Shown here: positions 58,362 to 64,000 of the stretch, piece by piece
How positions within the stretch are numbered: the stretch's first letter is position 1
Layout of the letters: every line of letters begins with the position of its first letter
Origin: Streptomyces sp. f51
GTDB taxonomy: Bacteria; Actinomycetota; Actinomycetes; Streptomycetales; Streptomycetaceae
Reading direction: 5' to 3'
Length of the DNA stretch: 64,000 bases
NCBI RefSeq assembly: GCF_037940415.1
Contig: NZ_CP149798.1
Location: 4,497,001 to 4,561,000, forward strand
Notes under the pieces: generated by a model
What the model was told of the DNA's origin: nothing
What the model saw: the letters and a program-made list of their open reading frames with translations, nothing else
The model's database searches: none
Translations under genes and position numbers: made by a program

Positions 58362-60785
58362 GTGGCGGTATTGGCACGGTGGTGCTATCGGCACCGGCTG
58401 GTGGTCCTGTTGCTGTGGGTGGGTGCGCTGTTCGGTCTCGGCTTCGCGGCGACCACCGCGGGCACGGACTACGCGAACGTGTTCTCCCTTCCGAACACGG
58501 ACTCCAAGCGCGCGTACGACCAGATGGAGAAGGCCTTCCCGAACAGCGCGGGGGACACCGACACGGTGGTGTGGAAGGTCGCGCACGGCACGGTGAAGGA
58601 CGCTTCCGTGCGGTCCCGGATCCAGCCGGTGCTGGACGAGATCGCCGGGATGAAGGGGGTCGGCCAGGTCGCGGGGCCGTACCGGGGGGAGCGGGGCGCC
58701 GCGCAGATCAGCAGGGACGGCCGGATCGCGTACGCCCAGATCACCTTCGCCGAGCAGGCGAACGCCGTACCCAAGGACCTGGTGCAGAAGGTCGTCGACA
58801 CCGCGCAGGGCGCCGAACGGGCTGGACTTCAGGTCGAGCTGGGCGGACAGGCGATCCAGCGGGTGCAGGAGCCGCCCACCGGGCTCGCCGAGATGGTCGG
58901 CATCCTGGCGGCGGCCGTCGTCCTCTTCCTCGCCTTCGGCTCGCTCTTCGCCATGCTGCTGCCCATCGGCATCGCGATCTTCGGTGTGGGTACGGGCCTG
59001 TTCTCCACCCAGTTGCTCAGCCACACCACGGCCATCCCGGACCTGGCCCCGCTGCTGGCCACCCTGATCGGCCTCGGCGTCGGCATCGACTACGCGCTGT
59101 TCATCGTCACCCGGCACCGGCGCGGCCTCCTGCGGGGGCTTGCGCCCGAGGAGTCGGCGGTGGTCGCCCTCAACACCTCGGGGCGCGCGGTGCTGTTCGC
59201 GGGCGGAACGGTGTGCATCGCGCTCGCGGGCATGCTCGTGACGAACCTCAGGTTCCTGGACGGCGTGGTCATCGGCACCTCCCTGACCGTCGTGTTCAGC
59301 GTGCTCGCCGCCGTCACGCTGCTGCCCGCGCTCCTCGGAGTGCTCGGCGTCCGGGTGCTCAGCCGGCGCCAGCGGCGCAAGCTGGCGGAAGGCGGCCCCG
59401 AGCCGGAGCGGGCGAGCGGGGCCGCGGCGCGCTGGTCGATGACCGTGCAGCGCCGCCCCCGTACGATCGCGGCGCTCGCGCTGGCCGTGATGGCGGTCCT
59501 CGCGGTCCCCGTCCTCTCGCTGCACCTCGGTGCCACCGACCAGGGCAACGACGACGCGAAGACGACCACCAGGCAGGCCTACGACCTGCTCGCCGAGGGC
59601 TTCGGCCCCGGCTTCAACGGCCCCCTGCTGGTCGTCGCGACCAAGGGTGACACCGACGTCCTGGCGAAGAGCATCGGCGGCACGCCCGGGGTCGCCGCGG
59701 TCGCCGCGCTGCCGCCCGCCAACGGCGTGACGGTGATCCAGGTGGTGCCGGCCTCCTCACCGCAGTCGGTACGGACCGACCACCTCATCGACACCCTGCG
59801 GGACCGGGTGATCCCCGACGCAGGGGCCACGGCCCATGTGGGCGGTGTGACCGCCGTGTCCAAGGACTTCGCCACGATCACCGGCGACCGGCTGCCCTGG
59901 TTCGTCGCCACGATCATCGGCCTCGGATTCCTGCTCCTGCTGATCGCCTTCCGTTCCCTGATGGTCCCGCTGACGGCCGCGCTGATGAACCTGATCGCGG
60001 CCGCCGCGTCCTTCGGCGTCCTGGTCGCGGTCTTCCAGTGGGGCTGGGGCCTCGGACCGCTGGGCCTCGGCAAGGAGGGCCCCATCAACGCCTTCCTGCC
60101 CGTCATCATGCTCTCGCTGCTCTTCGGCCTGTCCATGGACTACCAGGTGTTCCTGGTGAGCCGGATGCACGAGGAGTGGGTGCACACCAGGGACAACGCG
60201 CGCGCGGTGCGCGTCGGTCTCGCGGAGACCGGGCGGGTCATCAACTCGGCCGCCCTGATCATGGTGTGCGTCTTCCTCGCCTTCGTCCTGAGCGGTGACG
60301 CGGGGGCGGCGATGGCGGGGGTCGGCCTCGCGGCCGCGGTCGCCCTGGACGCCTTCATCCTCCGTACGGCCCTGGTGCCCGCGGCGATGCACCTGCTCGG
60401 CGACTCCAACTGGTGGCTGCCCGCCTGGCTGGACAAGCGGCTGCCGCATCTGGCGGTGGAGCCCGCCGAGGAGCCCTCGGAGGATGCGGCCCCGGTCCCG
60501 GGCGGGGCCTCGGCCGTGCACGGCTTCGTCCGGGACGCGGACGGCGAGGCCGTCGACGGAGCGGTTCTCACGCTGCTGTCCAAGGGAGGACGCCAGCTGG
60601 ACCGGGTGACCTCGCTGGCCGACGGTTCCTACATCGTCTCGGTCCCCGCCCCGGGGACGTATCTGCTCTCCGCGACGGCCCGTTCGTACGGGGCGCGGGC
60701 ACGGCACGTCGTCGTCACGGACGAGCCGCTGGTGCACGACGTGGAGCTGGCGCAGGGAGAGGTGGACGCCGACGCGGTCAACTGA
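58362..60785 (+). CDS. MMPL/RND-family transporter with C-terminal Ig-like domain
   Basis: This 807-residue transporter has the two-repeat RND layout: N-terminal segment, extracellular loop, then two bundles with IGLGVGIDYALFIVTRHR and LLFGLSMDYQVFLVSRMHEE, which hold the conserved Asp-Tyr pairs. Residues about 720-795 add a carboxypeptidase-regulatory-like beta domain (VHGFVRDADGEAVDGA...DGSYIVSVPAPGTYLLSA), which on topology would be cytoplasmic. The GTG at 58362 is 7 bases after AAGGAG; a TTG at 58356 is too close. MMPL proteins move lipids or lipid-linked compounds. It is divergent from the two-component genes. Confidence 0.9.
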   Translation: MAVLARWCYRHRLVVLLLWVGALFGLGFAATTAGTDYANVFSLPNTDSKRAYDQMEKAFPNSAGDTDTVVWKVAHGTVKDASVRSRIQPVLDEIAGMKGVGQVAGPYRGERGAAQISRDGRIAYAQITFAEQANAVPKDLVQKVVDTAQGAERAGLQVELGGQAIQRVQEPPTGLAEMVGILAAAVVLFLAFGSLFAMLLPIGIAIFGVGTGLFSTQLLSHTTAIPDLAPLLATLIGLGVGIDYALFIVTRHRRGLLRGLAPEESAVVALNTSGRAVLFAGGTVCIALAGMLVTNLRFLDGVVIGTSLTVVFSVLAAVTLLPALLGVLGVRVLSRRQRRKLAEGGPEPERASGAAARWSMTVQRRPRTIAALALAVMAVLAVPVLSLHLGATDQGNDDAKTTTRQAYDLLAEGFGPGFNGPLLVVATKGDTDVLAKSIGGTPGVAAVAALPPANGVTVIQVVPASSPQSVRTDHLIDTLRDRVIPDAGATAHVGGVTAVSKDFATITGDRLPWFVATIIGLGFLLLLIAFRSLMVPLTAALMNLIAAAASFGVLVAVFQWGWGLGPLGLGKEGPINAFLPVIMLSLLFGLSMDYQVFLVSRMHEEWVHTRDNARAVRVGLAETGRVINSAALIMVCVFLAFVLSGDAGAAMAGVGLAAAVALDAFILRTALVPAAMHLLGDSNWWLPAWLDKRLPHLAVEPAEEPSEDAAPVPGGASAVHGFVRDADGEAVDGAVLTLLSKGGRQLDRVTSLADGSYIVSVPAPGTYLLSATARSYGARARHVVVTDEPLVHDVELAQGEVDADAVN

Positions 60786-60819
60786 GGCCGTGCACCGCCG
60801 GATCGCTCCGGCGCGACGG

Positions 60820-60845
60820 GGGGTGCCCGCCTCGGCGGGCGCCCC
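60820..60845. terminator. Terminator between MMPL and TetR genes
   Basis: GGGG-T-GCCCGCC (60820-60831) pairs with 60834-60845. It lies between converging genes, directly before the TetR stop. Confidence 0.7.
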
Positions 60846-61670
60846 TCACTCCGTCTCCCCGGCCGGCTGCGAAGGGCCGGATCCCTGCTTCTTCGCCGGG
60901 TCCGGCAGAGCCTTCGTCATGCCCGGCAGGAAGTCCGTGAACAGTTCGTGCACCTCGTGGACCAGCGGGCGCAGCAGACGGAAGCGGGAGAGGTAGACGC
61001 CCCGCGCGGTCAGCCGGGCGCCGCGCTCGGCGAGCCGGTAGCTGCGCTCGCGGCCCTCGGTGCGGTCGAAGACCCAGTACAGGACGAGTCCCATCTGCGA
61101 GAGCCACATCAGCTCCGGCAGCACCTCGCGCAGTTCCTCCGGGACCTTGGTCTTCGCCCCGGCCAGCACCTCCTTGTGCACGCTGATCGCTTCCAGGCGC
61201 GCGTGCTCCGACTCGGGCGAGAACGGACTGAGCGGACTGTCCGGGTCGGCGGCGTTCTTGAAGAACTGCACGGCGAACTCGTGGTACGGCGTGGCGATGT
61301 CGAGCCACACCTTCAGCACGCCGCCCAGCCGGGCCTCCAGGTCCGTCTCGCGGTCCAGGACGTCCCGGACCGCCTCGCGGTGCTCGGCGGCGATCCGGTC
61401 GTAGAAGCCCTGGATCAGGTGCTCCTTGCCGGCGAAGTAGTAGTACGCGTTGCCGACCGAGACCCCGGCCTCCTGGGCGATGGCCCGCATCGTCGTCTTG
61501 TCGTACCCGCGTTCCTGGAAGAGCCGCATCGCGGTCTCCAGGATCAGGGCCCGGGTCTGTTCGCTCTTCGCCGGGCTCTTCGCTTCCCTGTCGGGGGACT
61601 TGGCGGGCCGGGGGGCCGCGGTGGGCTCGGAGGACCCGCCGGGGCCGGGGCTGTCTGTCGGTGCTGGCAC
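60846..61670 (-). CDS. TetR-family regulator
   Basis: This 274-residue regulator has a Pro/Ser/Lys-rich N-terminal extension of about 36 residues, then a TetR HTH (TRALILETAMRLFQERGYDKTTMRAIAQEAGVSVGNAYYYFAGKEHLIQGFY) and a helical ligand domain. It is the last gene of a minus-strand operon with a membrane protein and a DCC-type oxidoreductase. Two identical-type palindromes upstream of that operon are its likely operators. The start is a GTG at 61670, 9 bases after the preceding stop. Confidence 0.9.
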   Translation of the reverse strand: MPAPTDSPGPGGSSEPTAAPRPAKSPDREAKSPAKSEQTRALILETAMRLFQERGYDKTTMRAIAQEAGVSVGNAYYYFAGKEHLIQGFYDRIAAEHREAVRDVLDRETDLEARLGGVLKVWLDIATPYHEFAVQFFKNAADPDSPLSPFSPESEHARLEAISVHKEVLAGAKTKVPEELREVLPELMWLSQMGLVLYWVFDRTEGRERSYRLAERGARLTARGVYLSRFRLLRPLVHEVHELFTDFLPGMTKALPDPAKKQGSGPSQPAGETE

Positions 61671-61679
61671 GGGACGAGC

Positions 61680-62204
61680 CTAACGACTGGGGACGGCGGG
61701 ACAGCCCCCGCTGTCGCAGGCGGGCGGCTCGAAGGTCCAGCCGACGGCCGGGTCGTAGCGCCAGCCGTCGCCCCGGTCGTACACGCCGCCGCCCCACCGC
61801 CGGGACGCCTGCGCCTCCCGCCACCTGGCGGCGGCGAGGGTGGCGCCCCTGGCCAGCCGGGCACCCGCGGGAGTGCTCAGCCGGTGGGCCAGCGGACGGT
61901 ACTCGCGCAGCGCCCACAGGGTGACGATCCAGGCGGCGGCTCCCTGGTAGACCTGCCCGGCGTCGCCCAGGACGGTGATCTCGTCCAGGGTGGCGCCGTG
62001 GTCGAGTCCCGGGCAGAGCCGGGCGGCCTCCGCGGAGCCCGCGGGCACGAACCGCAGCGGCACGAGCTGGCGCTGTGCGGCGAGCCACTTCTTCAGCGCC
62101 GCGCACAGCGAGCACCGCGCGTCGTAGAGGACGGTGAGCCCGAGGACCGGGACGCGCTCGGCGTCCCGGTCCCCGGCGGCCGGTGCGCCGGTCACCGCGA
62201 TCAC
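61680..62204 (-). CDS. DCC-type thiol-disulfide oxidoreductase
   Basis: This 174-residue protein has the DCC family pattern: LTVLYDARCSLCAALKKWLAA with CxxC at about 32-35, FVPAGSAEAARLCPGL and YQGAAAWIVTLWALREYRPL. The family is inferred to be thioredoxin-like. The C-terminus is basic and ends with two further Cys (FEPPACDSGGC). The GTG at 62204 overlaps the upstream gene's stop (GTGA). Confidence 0.88.
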   Translation of the reverse strand: MIAVTGAPAAGDRDAERVPVLGLTVLYDARCSLCAALKKWLAAQRQLVPLRFVPAGSAEAARLCPGLDHGATLDEITVLGDAGQVYQGAAAWIVTLWALREYRPLAHRLSTPAGARLARGATLAAARWREAQASRRWGGGVYDRGDGWRYDPAVGWTFEPPACDSGGCPAVPSR

Positions 62205-62608
62205 GCCCCGGCCGCGGGAGCGGCCCAGTCCGTCGGCCGCACCGGCGGGGTCTGCTCCCGCTCCATGACGCCCCGCCGCCGGATCCTGTTGAGCGCGTAG
62301 ACGTTGCCCAGGTGCATCACGCCGAGCACCAGCAGGACGACACCCAGCTTGGTCGAGAGGGCCTCGAAGATCTCGCGGGCGTTGGAGATCTCCTCGCTCT
62401 GGTGCAGATAGAGGGCGACGAAGCCCAGGTTGACGAGGTAGAAGCCCACGACCAGCAGATGGTTGACGGCATCCGCGAGCTTCTCGTCGCCGTGCATGAC
62501 GTCCGACAGGAAGATCCGTCCGTTGTGGCTGAGCGTGCGCGCCACCCAGACCGTCAGCGCGATGCTGACCAGCAGATAGATGACGTACGCGACGACTGTG
62601 AGATCCAT
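62201..62608 (-). CDS. Four-helix membrane protein, first gene of the TetR operon
   Basis: This 135-residue protein has three or four hydrophobic segments (VVAYVIYLLVSIALTVWVA; AVNHLLVVGFYLVNLGFVALYL; TKLGVVLLVLGVMHLGNVYAL) and a short hydrophilic tail. The ATG at 62608 follows AAGGGG. Its function is unknown; co-transcription with a DCC oxidoreductase suggests a membrane redox or stress role. Confidence 0.85.
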   Translation of the reverse strand: MDLTVVAYVIYLLVSIALTVWVARTLSHNGRIFLSDVMHGDEKLADAVNHLLVVGFYLVNLGFVALYLHQSEEISNAREIFEALSTKLGVVLLVLGVMHLGNVYALNRIRRRGVMEREQTPPVRPTDWAAPAAGA

Positions 62609-62622
62609 GTCCCCACCCCTTC

Positions 62623-62636
62623 TTGAACGCGTTCAA
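62623..62636. promoter_or_regulatory. TetR operator 1, TTGAACGCGTTCAA
   Basis: This perfect 14-base palindrome lies in the operon leader, just before the ribosome binding site. Its half-sites equal those of operator 2. Confidence 0.75.
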
Positions 62637-62652
62637 AACGCTGTCTGAGATG

Positions 62653-62681
62653 AATGTAGACCTGCTTTTGAACATGTTCAA
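62653..62681 (-). promoter_or_regulatory. Promoter of the TetR operon with operator 2 over its -35 box
   Basis: On the minus strand TTGAAC (62681-62676), a 17-base spacer and TACATT (62658-62653) form a good housekeeping promoter. The palindrome TTGAACATGTTCAA (62668-62681) covers the -35. Its centre is 45 bases from operator 1. Confidence 0.8.
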
Positions 62682-62798
62682 GTCGGATCCGGGGTGACTG
62701 TCGCGGACGGGCCCGGCGACCGTCGCGAACAGGCCGGACGCCGAACTCGGCAGGACCCGAGGGCCGGTTGTCAGTGGGGGCTCGTACTGTTCGTCGGC

Positions 62799-63191
62799 AT
62801 GGGAATGGTGACGTTCGTCGACGAGACGACCAGCGGGACCCGGGGCGCGGGCTGGGGCATCGAGTTCGCCGAGGAGCGGCTCGCGGTGCGCGAGCTGATC
62901 AGGCGCCGGGTCTTCCAGGAGGTCGCCGAGTACAACGCGGCCATGCCCGCGGTGTTCCAGGGGCTCGTGCAGCCCGAGGACACCGAGCGCGTGCTGAACG
63001 GCTACGCGCTGCGCACGCCCCGCCGGATCGACCCGGAGGCCCAGACCGCGCTGGCACTCCGCGCGTTCGAGGGCAACGGCTTCCTGGTGCTCGTGGGGGA
63101 CCGTCAGGTGACCGCCCTCGACGAGGAGATCGAGCTGGCCCTCGGGACCGAGGTCACCTTCCTCAAGCTCGTCGCACTGGTGGGGGGATGA
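62799..63191 (+). CDS. Small conserved protein upstream of DUF4132 gene
   Basis: This 130-residue soluble protein (TFVDETTSGTRGAGWGIEF..., RELIRRRVFQEVAEYNA..., GFLVLVGDRQVTALDEEIEL) has no recognised domain. It is mixed alpha/beta without membrane segments. Starts at 62799, 62805 and 62808 are all possible. The DUF4132 gene overlaps its stop (ATGA), so the two are translationally coupled and probably act together. Confidence 0.75.
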   Translation: MGMVTFVDETTSGTRGAGWGIEFAEERLAVRELIRRRVFQEVAEYNAAMPAVFQGLVQPEDTERVLNGYALRTPRRIDPEAQTALALRAFEGNGFLVLVGDRQVTALDEEIELALGTEVTFLKLVALVGG

Positions 63192-64000
63192 CGATGACCG
63201 ACGTCGCGAAGTGGGTGCGGTGGATCCGCGCGTGGGTGGCCAAGGACGACATGGAGGCGCTCGCCACCGACGTCCTTCGCGCCGCGACGGTCAACAGGGG
63301 CGGCTGGCACGGCGGATGGACCGAGATCCTCGACCTGCTCAGGGCGCTGCCCGCCGAGCGGCGGACCCGGCTGGCCGACGTGCTGGTGCAGCGCTACCAC
63401 GCGCTCGGCGAGGGGACGGACGCCCGGGACCACGCGCTGACCCTGGTCGGCGTCGTCTCCCGGGGCCTCCCCGGCGACCGGCTCCCGGTGGAGCGGCTGA
63501 AGCGGCTCGACGAACTCGGCACGATGTACTCCATCTGGTACGCGTCGCGGCCCGACGGGCTCATCGAGGCCGAGCTGGGGACCGGCCGCGCGCTCTCCCC
63601 GGCCGTCGTCGCGGTGCTCCGCCGCTCGGCCATGGACGCCTACCGCTCCACGAACCTGGGGGACCTGGCGAAGACGATCACGGATCCGGTCCTCAACGTC
63701 GGTGAGGAATGGGCCGAGGCGGCCATGCGGGACGGCTCCGGGCCCGACTGGCGGGCCCTGCTGGCCCATCTGACGACCGCCACCGCCTCCAAGCCCTCCG
63801 CCAAGTGGGACCAGCGGTCACGGGCGCTGGTCGAAGCCCTCGGCGCCGACCACGTCCGCGTCACCGTGCTGCCCTGGCTCGCCCTCGCCGGCCGCCCCCG
63901 GACGTTCCGGCTGCGGAGCCAGTCCTACGGCGCCGACCTGAACGACGCGTACGACCCCTACAACGCCAACGCCCTGCGCGGCCTCGCCTGGCTGGTCTCC
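63188..64000 (+). CDS. DUF4132 domain-containing protein, 5' part, runs off the window
   Basis: An open frame of 271 codons begins at the ATG overlapping the previous stop and is still open at the last base. It reads MTDVAKWVRWIRAWVAKDD..., VNRGGWHGGWTEILDLLRALP and later NANALRGLAWLVS. The repeated Trp/Leu-rich helical pattern and the closing LRGLAWL motif fit DUF4132 (MolR/YehI-type) proteins. Function unknown. In E. coli yehI lies near yehLMPQ, whose counterparts are at the other end of this window. Confidence 0.7.
   Translation, partial: MTMTDVAKWVRWIRAWVAKDDMEALATDVLRAATVNRGGWHGGWTEILDLLRALPAERRTRLADVLVQRYHALGEGTDARDHALTLVGVVSRGLPGDRLPVERLKRLDELGTMYSIWYASRPDGLIEAELGTGRALSPAVVAVLRRSAMDAYRSTNLGDLAKTITDPVLNVGEEWAEAAMRDGSGPDWRALLAHLTTATASKPSAKWDQRSRALVEALGADHVRVTVLPWLALAGRPRTFRLRSQSYGADLNDAYDPYNANALRGLAWLVS

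Overview
The window is a piece of a high-GC actinobacterial chromosome, almost certainly Streptomyces. GTG and ATG starts are abundant, genes often overlap by 4 bases (GTGA or ATGA), terminators are GC-rich hairpins without T-runs, and the gene order sucC-sucD, purN-purH, folD, mdh, choline/betaine genes, glyA, trpS, D-Ala-D-Ala carboxypeptidase matches, from memory, the SCO48xx core region of S. coelicolor. No IS element, prophage, tRNA, rRNA or CRISPR array was seen; this is conserved core DNA with lineage-specific insertions.

Layout. 1-6.8 kb: a divergent module of DUF5691 and SWIM zinc-finger genes (minus) and a MoxR-type AAA ATPase, a DUF5682 protein and a VWA protein (plus, translationally coupled). 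It resembles the uncharacterised E. coli yehLMPQ set. 7.2-9.3 kb: sucCD. 9.4-13.6 kb: a membrane-anchored HTH/ECF-like regulator and two membrane proteins. 14.0-16.3 kb: purN-purH. 16.4-19.1 kb: membrane proteins around folD. 19.4-22.0 kb: an XRE/DUF2690 protein and mdh. 22.3-23.4 kb: a membrane protein with a poly-Gln tract. 23.4-31.8 kb: a choline-to-glycine-betaine block with a MarR/GNAT regulator, betaine aldehyde dehydrogenase, GMC choline dehydrogenase and a ProU-like ABC importer whose two permease domains are fused. 31.8-35.4 kb: PEP-mutase-like and AhpD-like genes, a divergent MocR regulator and a DMT transporter. 35.5-37.2 kb: a small lipoprotein plus a glutathionylspermidine-synthase-like ATP-grasp ligase. 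37.2-40.2 kb: rocD, then a ZTP riboswitch and glyA. 40.2-43.2 kb: a secreted anchored protein, trpS and a 2H phosphoesterase.

43.2-48.7 kb: dprE2 and dprE1 on minus, divergent from PAP2, UbiA-type phosphoribosyltransferase, GtrA and YihY genes on plus. Together these look like a route to polyprenyl-phosphoryl-arabinose, unexpected in an organism not thought to make arabinogalactan. 48.7-53.4 kb: D-Ala-D-Ala carboxypeptidase, a small membrane protein, a metallophosphoesterase and an orphan peptide-type binding protein. 53.5-60.8 kb: an LTA-synthase-like sulfatase, a two-component system and a divergent MMPL transporter with an added Ig-like C-terminal domain. 60.8-62.6 kb: a self-contained TetR operon with two matching palindromic operators. 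62.8-64.0 kb: a small unknown gene and the start of a DUF4132 gene that runs off the end.

One-carbon and purine metabolism link several distant genes. GlyA and FolD supply the formyl-tetrahydrofolate that PurN and PurH use, and the ZTP riboswitch before glyA senses the phosphorylated form of the PurH substrate. The candidates for an undescribed system are the SWIM/DUF5691/MoxR/DUF5682/VWA module and the complete-looking decaprenyl-arabinose-type cluster.
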